Shown here piece after piece: positions 1 through 31,230 of a DNA stretch of 64,000 nucleotides. The first letter of the stretch is position 1. Every line of letters starts with the position of its first letter. The translations under genes and the position numbers were made by a program. The DNA lies in contig NC_081142.1 of NCBI RefSeq assembly GCF_958295425.1, positions 6,652,917-6,716,916 on the forward strand, written 5' to 3'. Origin of the DNA: Solea solea. Its lineage: Eukaryota; Chordata; Actinopteri; Pleuronectiformes; Soleidae. The notes below the pieces were generated by a model. That model was not told the origin of the DNA, did not search any database, and worked only from the letters and a program-made list of their open reading frames with translations.

Positions 1-2437
1 AAGTCCAGTCCATCTGCAGTGAAGTTGGCGAGTTATTACACACTTAGAAAGACAAGTGACTTGCTCTGCTCCTCATGCAACCCGCTGTCTTTGCCTTGGC
101 AAAACCACGCTTTCGCTCAGTGATTGCTGTGATGATGGACATGGACAGATAAAAAGAGTTTCTGCATGTTCAGACTTAGTTATTCAGACACTTTGATAAT
201 CTCATGTGCCACAGACATCTATCCAATGATCTGCAGTCTGTGACTCATTTGCTTCCTTTTAAAAGGGGAACCAGAAATCTTGAGTTTCTGCTCATGCTGG
301 GTGCACATAGAAGACGAGAGTTTGATCATTGGGTTAGCATTTTGGAAAAAGCTGAACTTGATATATGTGAAAGTTGTGTGTGTTTTTTTAGGGCCCAAGT
401 GCAGACTGGTGAAGGACCTATATTATCCTTTGGGATTATTCTTTTTCATCATCTTCGTCATCTTCTCTTACTCTTTGATCACACTGTTGAGGGCCTTGCG
501 TGAAACATCAGGACCTCATCAGGAAAATTGCAATCTGACCAAGTTTTAGTGCAATCTGATGAATTTTGCAAGACAACACATTTTCTTATTTTGTGTTCCC
601 ACTAGCCATGAAGCAGGCTTTCGACCAGACATATGCCGCCCTCACTGTTCTTTGATCTTTGATGGCCAAAAGTATGTTTGTAGGAACAGCATGCAGGAGG
701 ATTCCACCTCATCTCTATTTTCATTTTATTGTTTTAGTGATGACAAACCTGCAAAGCCAGTCACTTACTGGCAACAGGAAGTACACATTCAGTAACAAAC
801 ATTGTTTAATTTACATTAAGCTTTACATTTGCTCTATCCTAACATAAAAAACACCCTGACATTCATGCACAAGGACCCATGCAGCGCTGCTTGCACCCCC
901 AGTTTTTCTTCTTTTTTTGTCCCTAGCAGAAAGGTCAGGTTTGGAAATAAGACATTTTGATGAGAAGAAACTTGTTTGTCAGCTGTGATCTGTGATTTTC
1001 ACTCTGTCCCCTCAGGGACATCACAGTCACTTCTCCATTTCTTACAAAGGTTTCTCCCAAATTGTCAAACAAGACAGGATTAGAGTGTGTGTCCTGTTAC
1101 AGCTTTCCTCCTTTCAACAAAGTCTCTCTTCTTCTGCATCACCATGATTTAGTCTTGTTTACTGTTATTTGTTTACTCCCTTATCCACCACCTGTAGCCG
1201 TGACTCGTGACTGTAATGTGGTGCAAACCTGTAATTAACTTTTTAAAATGTGTTTGTTTGGGGGTTTTTTTTAAGCAAAAGGCCTGTTCTCTCTCTTTCT
1301 CTCTGTCTCCATCTAGCATGCACATTGAGTGACTCCATCTCAGACACGTCACTTGCTGTGTGGGTATAGGTAGCTGTCATTGTGTGGTTCTGACTGACCC
1401 GTGTCAAGCTCGTTTCTTCATAAAAACACAATAGTAGAGTGAGAGAGCTGTAATTTAATTACATACTTTCTTTGGGGAGAGACACATGGGGTGAGAGGGT
1501 CCACAGGGTGTGTTTCAGCTGTGCAATCAGACAAAATGTAGTAAATGATTGGGAGCGACGGTGCAGAAGAGGAGAAAAAAAAGGGGGGGCAGAGAGCAGT
1601 TTGCTGGAGCCAGTAGAGCAAAATGTCAGAGACCACTTTTCTTTGTTTGCTTTGATGGAGAAAGTGACTGATTGCTTTGTTGGGGGAATGTTTGCTGAGA
1701 CGATATGTTGCCGCTCAAGTAGAGGAATCAGTGATTCTATCACATTCACCCAAGAGCTGCATGACACAAATGTTTTCATGCCAAAAATAAACAGGTACAA
1801 GCATGAATGCCATGTATATGGTCAGTCAGATGGAGATGCACATAATCCTGTGAGTGCCTGCCTCATGTCCAAACTCCCATCAACTTTGTGTTGCTTAAAG
1901 GGATTCCACGGTGATGCTGTGGCTGTAGCACAGTTGCCCCACAGCAATTAGTAGGAGTAGCAGTAAAGCTTTATTGTTATTGTGTAAAAATAAAATAAAA
2001 ATGACCTGTTGACCTGTACAGAGTATATAGTGCCTCCAGACCTGCATTTCTGGAACAGATGTTGTGGAAATGAGTTGCATCTTCATAAACTGGGCTATTA
2101 AGGTCCTTCAGGTCTCATTGAGTGTCGAGCTACAGTATACCTTAAATTAAATATACGAGCCACTTCCACGAGAGGCAATGTAGTACTAATGAAATCACAT
2201 CTCGTATTCGTGAGAGTACGATTAAAACATTATCACGATGTCTCTGTGTGGCATTGTGTCACACTGTTAATGCTACATGACACAGTGGGTTTTCAGCTGG
2301 ATCAATACACGAATATCGATATAACAGCTTCTTTTTGGAAACTCCTGAGACTATTTTCCCCCTTGCAGGGAAAGTGAAATGTGCAGTGAACTTTGCCACA
2401 ATCTTCACTCAGTTTGCCTTATTCCCTTTTATTCTAG
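1..2437. other. non-coding, presumed carmil3 5' intron
   Basis: No exon that I can support lies here. The first recognised carmil3 exon opens at 2438 in mid-protein, so this stretch is most simply its preceding intron. I looked for the expected upstream residues of the family (a short stretch ending in K-F-E-D-R just before V-L-T) with a donor site and did not find them; the start codon exon is therefore probably to the left of the window. The open frames here are short, unspliced and unlike any family I know. Confidence 0.5.
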
Positions 2438-20346
<17,909 letters not shown>

Positions 20347-23300
20347 GACCCCCCCCCCCACCCCCCAGGGTAATTCACCTGCTGCTGTCATGACAACCGA
20401 GGAGCATTTCATCCAACAAGGAAACAAAGGAAGACGTCTCAGGAGGATGGAAAAGGGAGAGCCAGAGAGAAATGTGGTGCAACACCGCAGATATCATAAC
20501 GCGTCATTTGCTTCTGTTGAAACACTCACTTTACTTCATGTCAGAGTAACCTCCCTCTTTAGCTTCACTGTGATATCTTTGCTTTCCTCACATGTGACCA
20601 CTCACTAAACTTTTATTACATTTATTTATTTATTTTGTGGCTATACAGTATTTTATTAGTACTCGCTTCTTTAGAAAACCAAAATGAGAATTTTTTCTTT
20701 GTGTCAGTGGACATTGGACCGAGCGCTCAGACGTTGTGACTTTGCTTAGACAGAAGAGAGAGAGAGAAAAAAAGAGAAGAAGATCTTTATTAGAATGTGA
20801 TTTCTTACATCTGTGATGCATTTTTGACGTCGGGTTCAGTTGGCACCTGAAAATGAGTTGTTTCTTATCAAATGGAACTTGATGATTTATATCCAGTTTT
20901 GCTTTCAGGAACTGAAAGGTGATATATTTTGTAGTAAAAAAAATAAATAAATGAATATAATGTATGAGTATCCTCACTGTATGAATAAAATACTTAATGG
21001 AAAATAACTGTGACTTTGCAGTCTGTCAGCAGATTTTTGCTTTCAGTGAACTCATTTCTCAGTTGAATGTCAAAAAATATACGTGCACGGCAAAAACTGT
21101 TGATTTAGTTCTAGTTTTAATCATTTTAATCTGACAAACAAATGCTAAAATACAGAGTCTGCATAGATGATACAATTTATATATTGATATCTTTTAAGCA
21201 ATTTGACTTATACATTATTATTCATGTTATTATTATTATTTGCTTCATTTAAAACTGCAATTAATTTAATGAAAATTATAATTAATGAGCAAAACTATCC
21301 CCACTTAACTGACTATGTAGACCAGCCGGTGCCATTAGACAGCTACTTGCATCTGACTGCTTTGATTTTCATGCCCACAGGTCGATGCTGAATTTACTTC
21401 CTGTCTCCAGAAATGGCCCCTCTGGTTGGCATGGCAACCTCATTTTATTTGCAATTTAAGGAATGTGAAACAGCAGGGGGCGACTGATCTCCACAAATCA
21501 CACCGCCACAAGGGCTGTACAGAAAGAATCCCACACACGCACCAATGATGTGAGCGGAGCAGCAGACTTAGAGGTTGTCATTAGCAACCGTGCCGTGACC
21601 TTTATTTCTAAAGATGCTGTAAAGCCGCACAAACTAGTATTAATAATGTCACAGAGTGGGGGATTCACTCAAGTTTGCTCAAAGGATGATAGAGAGGGTG
21701 GTTCTCCACCAGGTCAGCAACTAATGAGCAAACAGAATATGGAGAAATACTGACATGGTCTCCTCAGTTCTCTCAGAGTAATTGCTGTATGTACAGTTCG
21801 TGTCTTCATCTCTGCTATTTTTAATGTGATGACTGCTTGGAGACAGATGAGTGAGATGCTTTATGTATGATCGTAATTGACCGATTTAATCATTCAGCTT
21901 CTGCGTCCCTCTGTACAATTAATCACAGCAGTTTTCCAAATAAAAGATGATGTAATATCACGTCCAGCAACTGCTAGAGACAAAGTCTCTCCCGGAGCAA
22001 TTTAAATTTGATTTATGATGAGATTAGAAGCAGCGCATTGGCAGTCTTTGCAGTTTATTGATGTTCTGTGAAAAGAACAACTGTAGAAAACAAAGCTTTG
22101 GGACCTGAAATGTAAAAGAGAATTATGTGACTTTGTTTTTTACATTTATCAAGAGAAAGTTTAGTTTATTTCTGAATAATAACATTTGACAACTTATTTT
22201 TTGTTGCTCAGAAATCAGTTCTCTACGGTGCCTATTGAGGTGAGGCTGTTTTTCACCAGTAAATGAATGCTCCTCCTCGTGATCTCAATTTACACTCAAA
22301 CCAGAGGTAAGATTACACTATGAGTTTAATTTCTTCTGCGTCCTCTCACCTGACGTGAAAACACGAACACAGTCCGGTAAGTTTCAGTCTGCTGTTCGTT
22401 TGGCAGTGCTGTACCTTATTTCTTTACAGCTGATGTGAAGACACATCACATTATAAGGGAAGCACCCACTCTCCTCATCATTCCTTCTGCTGTTACCAAG
22501 CAACATGATCGCATAGAGGCTGAGGCAAGAGAGGAGCTGGAACGCGAACATGTGTGGGTAGAGGAGAAGGATGCATGAAAATAAAAGGATGCAGGCAGTC
22601 CTAAGAAATGTGCATGACCATGCTCACACAATACTCCTCAAAAGCTTCCCTAGTTCAAGGAAGAGACACTTCATGTTTCATGTTGTAGTCTGCATTTTAA
22701 AACATGAAATATTGAAAGTTGCTAACTTATAAATATGGCAAAACTTGTTCAAATCCGCTATTATAGCCTGAATGAGGTCATTCCGTCCACCCTGTCTGTC
22801 CTTTCAGTGCAAGAACAAGCTGTGAAAGAGTCTTTGGCTCATCACGCGGATCATGTGAAACGGAAATGACTCATGAAGGCAGACAATGAAAAAGACGCTG
22901 CATCATTTAACGTAATTACAGCTATGTCTACAAGAGGTCATGAGTGAGCAGTTCCATTAGGTTGTCATGGGAACTGTTTCGCAAACAGGTGAAAGGAGTC
23001 TCCTTATGGTCCAGCGACCTGTTTGCTATATGAAGAGAAGCTCAGACACAGACTTTACACAGACCTGAAAGAGCTCATTAGGATTATGTGGACTAACAAC
23101 TGCATGTGTATTAGGTAATCACATCAGAAAGTAGTGTAGCTGTCAGGTAAATGACACTTGTGAAGTGCTGCACAGTACATACCAATATTTACAGAGGTCA
23201 CAAATCAGATGAACATTGTTTAATATTAAGTCTGTAAAAATGTGCTTTTAGAAGACATTTGGGGGGGAATCTGTTCCATGGGGATAGAGCTCTTAAAGCA

Positions 23301-24304
23301 GCATCCTGTGAAGAACTTCAGCCCTAATCTCAGAAATAATCCTGGTGTATTCTTACAAAAGCCATTGTATTTATGCAGCACCACATCAAAACATGCATTA
23401 TCTCATGGTATTGGACCAACCTGCAGTTCAGAATAACTGGATTGTAAAGCAGAGTTTAGCAAATGTTACTATTCATGCATCGCAATATATATATATAACA
23501 TGATGTGTACTGTGCAGCAGCAGCAGCAGTGAACAGATCTGCCTCCTCAATTTAAATCTGTTTTGTTTTATTTCATTTAAAGTCAAGCTGTTACTTTGTA
23601 CGTGTTGAAATTGACTGAAAAATGCAGTCGGTGAAACAATAAAATACAGTAAAACAAAATAATCCTGCGAGGATAAGGAAGAAGAAGAATCAGAGTGTGA
23701 AGGGGGGTGGGTTGGGGCGGGGGGGTGTTAAGAGGGAATGAATTAACAGATTTAGTGTCATCTCTCAGTCTGGGAGAGAAGCCAAAGTATCGACCACTTT
23801 AATCTGTTCATCCCTCGCTTCCTCCTCATCATCCTCTTTAACCTCTGTGTCTCTGTCTGCTGCCGCCCAAGTGAGTGATTCCCATGTCCGTTCACCTGTG
23901 TGCTGTTGTTGTTGTTTTTTAAGATTAAAGTAAGCTTGTACTCTATGTTTCTTTGTACGTGACCGTGTTGCGTCAGCTGTCAGCATTAATTATACTAAGT
24001 GGTGGCTGGGGGCGATGATTAATGATCAACCTTGTGTGATTTGTGTTTATTTTATTTATGTCATAGGGACAGATGTCTAATGGGAGTCGGTTTAATAGCA
24101 GATGATGATTTGCAACACCGTTACTTGAAGGCTTTTTGTGATAATGTTAAGACAGACAAACATTTTTGGAAAAGAAAAGAGTGGCGTGTTAAAGGGCTGT
24201 TTCAACTCTTTTTTCCCCTTCTTGGTGAAGTGAAGAATAAAATTGAGATCCTTGTGATCCTTGTGTTTAATTCACACTCTCTTAAAATGATTGTTAAAAA
24301 TGCC
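20347..24304. other. carmil3 3' UTR, then non-coding DNA
   Basis: A C-rich homopolymer (13 C, A, 6 C) follows the stop codon almost directly, from about 20350. After the 3' UTR comes AT-rich non-coding sequence with short simple repeats (CAG run near 23518, G-rich tract near 23703). I see no spliceable exon with family similarity. Confidence 0.6.
20984..20989 (+). terminator. carmil3: candidate carmil3 poly(A) signal
   Basis: AATAAA about 640 bp after the stop codon; further AATAAA hexamers lie at 20942-20951, so the exact cleavage site is uncertain. Confidence 0.5.
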
Positions 24305-25874
24305 AAATTTTGGACAACTTACTAAACTATGACTTTTTTGTCACATTTTGGACGACATACTAAACTATGACATTTTTGTAAATTTTTGGACGACATATTA
24401 AACTATGACATTTGTGTCACATTTTGGACGACAAACTTAAACTATGACATTTTTGTCACATTTTGGAAATCATACTAAACTATGACATTTTTGTCACATT
24501 TTGGACGACATACTAAACTATGACTTTTTTGTCACATTTTGGACATCATACTAAACTATGACATTTTTGTCACATTTTGGACGACATACTAAACTAAGAC
24601 TTTTTTGTCACATTTTGGACGACATACTAAACTATGACATTTTTGACAAATGTTGGACGACATACTAAACTATGACATTTGTGTCACATTTTGGACGACA
24701 TACTAAACTATGACTTTTCTGTCAAATTTTGGACGACATACTAAACTTTGACATTTTGGTGACTTTTTGGACGACATACTAAACTATGACATTTTGGTGA
24801 CTTTTTGGAAGACATACTAAACTATGACTTTTTTTCAAATTTTGGATAACATACTAAACTATGACATTTTGGTGACTTTTTGGACGACACACTTAACTAT
24901 TAAATTTTTGTCAAATTTTGGACGACATACTAAACGATGACTTTTTTGTCAAATTTTGGACAACATACTAAACTATGACATTTTGGTGACTTTTTGGACG
25001 ACACACTTAACTATTACATTTTTGTCAAATTTTGGACAACATACTAAGCTATGTCGTCCAAAATTTGATAAAAAAGTCATAGTTTAGTATGTCGTCCAAA
25101 ATTTGACAAAAAGGTCATAGTTTAGTATGTCGTCAAAAAATTGACCAAAATGTCATAGTTTAGTATGTCATCCAAAATTTGACAAAAAAGTCATAGTTTA
25201 GCATGTCGTCCAAAATTTGACAAAAATGTCAGTTTAGTATGTCATCCAAAAATTGACAAAAAAGTCATAGTTTAGCATGTCGTCTGAGAAGTTACCAAAA
25301 TGTAATCGTTTAGTATGTCGACCAAAATTTAACAAAAAAGTCATAGTTCAGTATGTTGTCCAAAATTTTACAAAAATGTCATAGTTTAACATGTCGTCCA
25401 GAATTTGACAAAAAGGTCATAGTTAAGTATGTCGTCCAAATTTGACAATAATGTCATAGTTTAGTATGTTGTCCAAAATTTGACAAAAATGTCATAGTTT
25501 AGTATGTCATCCAAAATTTGACAAAAATGTAACAGTTAAGTGTGTCGTCCAAAAAGTCGCCAAAATGTCATAGTTTAGTTTGTCATCCAAAATTTGAAAA
25601 AAGTCATAGTTAAGTATGTCATCCAAAATTTGACAAAAAAGTCATAGTTTAGCATGTCGTCTGAAAAGTTACCAAAATGTAATCGTTTAGTATGTCATCC
25701 AAAATTTGACAAAAATGTCATAGTTTAGTATGTCGTCCAGAATTTGACAAAAAAATCATAGTATAGTATGTCTTCCAAAATTTGACAAAAAAGTCATAGT
25801 TTAGTATGTCGTCCAAAGTTTGACAACAAATTAATAGTTTAGTATGTAATCCAAAATGTGAAGAAAAAGTCATA

Positions 25875-26430
25875 GTTATTGGCTGAGATGAAGCACGTTT
25901 ATCGCTCCAGCTCCTCCCTCTTCCAATCACAGAGCGGGGACCGCCCACGTGGTGATGACACAGAGAGGGCGGAGCCTACAGAGTATGTGATAAATATAAG
26001 TTTAAACTTTATATTTATTGTATTTATGTATTGTTTGTTATTTCCAAACACTTTCACTGTAACAGGACGGCACCCAAAAGAGCGCTGAAGATGGTCTAGT
26101 TGACTAGGACGTCGCATCAAGGCTCAAGACGTTGTGGGTTCGAATCCTACTGGAGGTATCTGAGTGTCTGTCAGAGTGAGTCAAAAACAACAAAACCAAA
26201 CTTTAAACTGTCAAAACTACTTCCAAAAACCAAACCCCAAATGAAACGTTCGGTTGGGTCATTTCACTTTCAATGAGGATTTCAACTTCATCATCAAAGT
26301 CTCTGCAATAATGAGAGGAAAGAGCTAGCATTGAATAGGCTTGAAAAAGCCTCAAAAGATGCTAGCTGGCATACTTTTGGTTCTTGTTGATGTCAGCAAA
26401 CATAATCTATAAAACAATCAGAGATTGTTG
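25875..26430. mobile_element. insertion in minisatellite with tRNA-like promoter
   Basis: About 550 bp of non-satellite DNA splits the array. At about 26083-26157 it has a tRNA-like segment: an A-box-like GGTCTAGTTGACTAGG and an exact B-box GGTTCGAATCC inside a 5-bp T-stem (GTGGG with CCTAC). No acceptor stem can be formed, so it is not a working tRNA gene. It may be a SINE head or tRNA pseudogene carried by a larger element; termini were not identified. Confidence 0.5.
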
Positions 26431-28939
26431 TAGTTTAGTATGTCGTCCAAAAAGTCACCAAAATGTCATGGTTTAGTATGTCATCCAAAATATGAAAAAA
26501 TTTCATAGTTTAGTGTGTCGTCCAAAATATGACAAAAATGTCATAGTTTAGTATGTCGTCCAAAATATGACAAAAATGTCATAGTTTAGTATGTCGTCCA
26601 AAATTTGACAAAAATGTCATAGGTTAGTATGTCGTCTAAAAAGTCACCAAAATGTCATAGTTTAGTGTGTCGTCCAAAATGTGACAAAAACGTCATAGTT
26701 TAATATATCATTCAAAATTTGAAAAAATGTCATAGTTTAGTGTGTCGTCCAAAATATGACAAAAATGTCATAGTTTGGTATGTCGTCCAAAATTTGACAA
26801 AAATGTCATAGTTTAGTATGTCGTCCAAAATTTGACAAAAATTTCATAGGTTAGTATGTCGTCTAAAAAGTCACCAAAATGTCATAGTTTAGTATGTCGT
26901 CCAAAATTTGAAAAAAATGTCATAGTTTAGTGTGTCGTCCAAAATTTGACAAAAACGTCATAGTTTAATATATCATCCAAAATTTGACAAAAAAGTCATA
27001 GTTTAGTATGTCGTCCAAAATATGACAAAAATGTCATAGTTTAGTGTGTCGTCCAAAATATGACAAAAATGTCATAGTTTAGTATGTCGTCCAAAATTTG
27101 ACAAAAATATCATGGTTTAATGTGTCGTCCAAAATACGACAAAAATGTCATAGTTTAGTATGTGGTCCAAAATTTGAAAAAATTTCATAGTTTAGTATGT
27201 GGTCCAAAATTTGACAAAAATGTCATAGTTTAGTATGTCGTCCAAAATTTGACAAAAATGTCATAGTTTAGTATGTCGTCCAAAATTTGACAAAAATATC
27301 ATAGTTTAGTATGTCGTCTAAAAAGTCACCAAAATGTCATAGTTTAGTATGTCGTCCAAAATTTGACAAAAATGTCATAGTTTAGTGTGTCATCCAAAAT
27401 GTGACAAAAACGTCATAGTTTAATATATCATCCAAAATTTGACAAAAAAGTCATAGTTTAGTATGTCGTCTGAAAAGTTACCAAAATGTAATCGTTTAGT
27501 TATTCATCCAATATTTGACACAATTGTCATAGTTTGGTATGTCATCCAAAATATGACAAAAAGTCATAGTTTAGTATGTTGCCCAAAATTTGACAAAAAT
27601 GTCATAGTTCAGTATGTCGTCCGAAAAGTTACCAAAATCTAATTGTTTAGTTTGTTGTCCAAAATGTCACAAATATGTCATAGTTTAGTATGTTGTCCAA
27701 AATTTGACAAAAATTACATAGTTTAGTATGTCGTCCAAAATTTGACAAAAAATTCATAGTTTAGTATGTCATCCAAAATTTGACAAAAAATTCATAGTTT
27801 AGTATGTCATCCAAAATTTGACGAAAAAGTCATAGTTTAGTATGTTGTCCACAATGTGACAAAAATTCATAGTTCAGTATGTTGGAAAATTTGATGAAAA
27901 AATCATAGTTTAGTATGTGGTCCAAAAAGTCACCAAAATGTCATAGTTTAATATGTCGTCCAAAATTTGACAAAAATATCATAGGTTAGTATGTCGTCTA
28001 AAAAGTCACCAAAATGTCATAGTTTAGTATGTCGTCCAAAATTTGACAAAAATGTCATAGTTTAGTGTGTCATCCAAAATGTGACAAAAACGTCATAGTT
28101 TAATATATCATCCAAAGTTTGACAAAAAAGTCATAGTTTAGTATGTCGTCTGAAAAGTTACCAAAATGTAATCGTTTAGTTATTCATCCAATATTTGACA
28201 CAAATGTCATAGTTTGGTATGTCATCCAAAATATGACAAAAAGTCATAGTTTAGTATGTTGCCCAAAATTTGACAAAAATGTCATAGTTCTGTATGTCGT
28301 CCGAAAAGTTACCAAAATGTAATTGTTTAGTTTGTTGTCCAAAATGTCACAAATATGTCATAGTTTAGTATGTTGTCCAAAATTTGACAAAAATTACATA
28401 GTTTAGTATGTCGTCCAAAATTTGACGAAAATGTCATAGTTTAGTATGTCATCCAAAATTTGACGAAAATGTCATAGTTTAGTATGTCATCCAAAATTTG
28501 ACAAAAATGTAATAGTTAAGTGTCGTCCAAAAAGTCGCCAAAATGTCATAGTTTAGTATGTCATCCAAAATTTGAAAAAAGTCATAGTTTAGTATGTCAT
28601 CCAAAAATTTACAAAAAAGTCATAGTTTAGCATGTCGTCTGAGAAGTTACCAAAATGTAATCGTTTAGTATGTCCACCAAAATTTAACAAAAAAGTCATA
28701 GTTTAGTATGTCGTCCAAAATTTGACAAAAATGTCATAGTTTAGTATGTTGTCCAAAATTTGACAAAAATGTCATGGTTTAGTATGTCATCCAAAATTTG
28801 AAAAAATGTCATAGTTTAGTGTGTTGTCCAAAATATGACAAAAATGTCATCGTTTAGTATGTCGTCCAAAATTTGACAAAAATGTCATAGTTTAATATGT
28901 CGTCCAAAATTTGACAAAAATGTCATAGTTTAGTATGTC

Positions 28940-31230
28940 GTCCAAAATCGGTCAAAAACGTCATAGTATAGCATGTTGTCCAAAATCCCCAAAAAATGTC
29001 ATAGTATAGTATGTGGTCCAAAATCGGTCAAAAACGTCATAGTATAGCATGTCGTCCAAAATCACCAAAAAATTTCATAGCATAGTATGTCGTCCAAAAT
29101 CGGTCAAAGAAGTCATAGTATAGTATGTCGTCCAAAATCGGTCAAAAACGTCATAGTATAGCATTTCTTCCAAAATCACCAAAAAATGTCATAGTATAGT
29201 GTTGTCCAAAATCGGTCAAAGAAGTCATAGTATAGTATGTCGTCCAAAATCGGTCAAAAACGTCATAGTATAGCATGTCGTCCAAAATCGGTCAAAAATG
29301 TCATAGTATAGCATGTCGTCCAAAATCACCAAAAAACGTCATAGTATAGCATGTCGTCCAAAATTTGTCAAAAACGTCATAGTATTGTATGTCGTCCAAA
29401 AACGGTCAGAAACGTCATTGTATAGTATGTCGTCCACAATCGGTCAAAAACGTCATAGTATAGCATGTCGTCCAAAATCAGTCAAAGAAGTCATAGTATA
29501 GCATGTCGTCAAAAATCACCAAAAAATGTCATAGTATAGCATGTCGTCCAAAATCGGTCAAAAACGTCATAGTATAGCATGTCGTCCAAAATTTGTCAAA
29601 AACGTCATAGTATAGCATGTCGTCCAAAATCACCAAAAAATGTCATAGTATAGCATGTCGTCCAAAATCGGTCAAAAATGTCATAGTATAGCATGTCGTC
29701 CAAAATCACCAAAAAATTTCATAGTATAGTATGTCGTCCAAAATCGGTCAAAAATTTCATAGCATAGTATGTCGTCCAAAATCGGTCAAAGAAGTCATAG
29801 TATAGTATGTCGTCCAAAATCGGTCAAAAACGTCATAGTATAGCATGTCTTCCAAAATCACCAAAAAATGTCATAGTATAGTGTTGTCCAAAATCGGTCA
29901 AAGAAGTCATAGTATAGTATGTCGTCCAAAATCGGTCAAAAACGTCATAGTATAGCATGTCGTCCAAAATCGGTCAAAAATGTCATAGTATAGCATGTCG
30001 TCCAAAATCACCAAAAAACGTCATAGTATAGCATGTCGTCCAAAATTTGTCAAAAACGTCATAGTATTGTATGTCGTCCAAAAACGGTCAGAAACGTCAT
30101 AGTATAGCATGTCGTCCAAAATTTGTCAAAAACGTCATAGTATAGCATGTCGTCCAAAATCACCAAAAAATGTCATAGTATAGCATGTCGTCCGAAATCG
30201 GTCAAAAATGTCATAGTATAGTATGTCGTCCAAAATCGGTCAAAAACGTCATAGTATAGCATGTCGTCCAAAATCGGTCAAAAATGTCATAGTATAGCAT
30301 GTCGTCCAAAATCAGTCAAAGAAGTCATAGTATAGCATGTCGTCCAAAATCACCAAAAAATGTCATAGTATAGCATGTCGTCCAAAATCGGTCAAAAACG
30401 TCATAGTATAGCATGTCGTCCAAAATCGGTCAAAAATGTCATAGTATAGCATGTCGTCCAAAATCACCAAAAAATGTCTTGTATAGTATGTCGTCCAAAA
30501 TCGATATAAAAAGTCATAGTATAGCATGTCGTCCAAAATAGGTCAATGGTAGACGTTAGCTCACTTGGTAGAGCTGCCGTTCAATGTGAGGTTACAATCC
30601 TCACTGCAAGCGACCCTGGTTCGAATCCCGCATCGGCCGGTCCTTTCCTGCATATGTCGTTCCCCCTCTCTGCCTCCCCATTTGCTGTCTCTCTGCACTA
30701 GACTATCGATTAAAAGCCCAAAAAAATGTCATAGTATGTCGTCCAAAATGGGTCAAAAATGTCATAGTACAGCATGTCGTCCAAAATCACCAAAAAATGT
30801 CATAGTATAGTATGTCATCAAAAATGTCATAGTATAGCATGTCGTCCAAAATCACCAACAAATGTAATAGTATAGTATGTGGTCCAAAAACGTCATAGTA
30901 TAGTATGTGGTCCAAAATCGGTCAAAAACGTCATAGTATAGCATGTCGTCCAAAATCGGTCAAAAATGTCATAGTATAGTATGTCGTCCAAAATCGGTCA
31001 AAAACGTCATAGTATAGCATGTCGTCCAAAATCGGTCAAAAATGTCATAGTATAGCATGTTGTCCAAAATCACCAAAAAATGTCATAGTATAGCATGTCG
31101 TCCAAAATCACCAAAAAATGTCATAGTATAGCATGTCGTCCAAAATCAGTCAAAGAAGTCATAGTATAGTATGTCGTCCAAAATCGGTCAAAAACGTCAT
31201 AGTATAGTATGTGGTTCAAAATCGGTCAAA
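28940..31230. repeat. minisatellite subfamily with GTATAGCATG/CGGTC units
   Basis: In this block the 38-bp unit changes uniformly to CATAGTATAGCATGTCGTCC followed by AAAATCGGTCAAAAACGT or AAAATCACCAAAAAATGT. It is bounded on both sides by the main GTTTAGTATG subfamily. The block is more homogeneous than its flanks, as expected from a recent local amplification. A segment of about 680 bp recurs: the distinctive TAGTGTTGTCC unit is at about 29198 and again at about 29880. Confidence 0.9.
30545..30720 (+). mobile_element. tRNA-derived SINE in minisatellite
   Basis: An A-box-like TTAGCTCACTTGGTAGAGC and exact B-box GGTTCGAATCCC are followed by a C/T-rich body (GTCCTTTCCTGC, TTCCCCCTCTCTGCC) and an end at ATTAAAAGCCC. 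This is the layout of a common fish tRNA-SINE. Satellite units resume immediately on both sides. Confidence 0.75.

Noticed and set aside
1018..1050. Possible upstream carmil3 exon after the acceptor CCCCTCAG
   Set aside because: Its translation does not resemble the CARMIL N-terminus, and phase with the exon at 2438 is not supported.
29313..29501. Open frame of repeated Ser-Lys-Ile/Cys-Arg-Pro-Lys peptides in the satellite
   Set aside because: It arises from the 38-bp repeat; unit length is not a multiple of three and neighbouring units break the frame.
30560..30640. Functional tRNA gene
   Set aside because: Boxes A and B are present, but the rest continues into a SINE body and no full cloverleaf forms.
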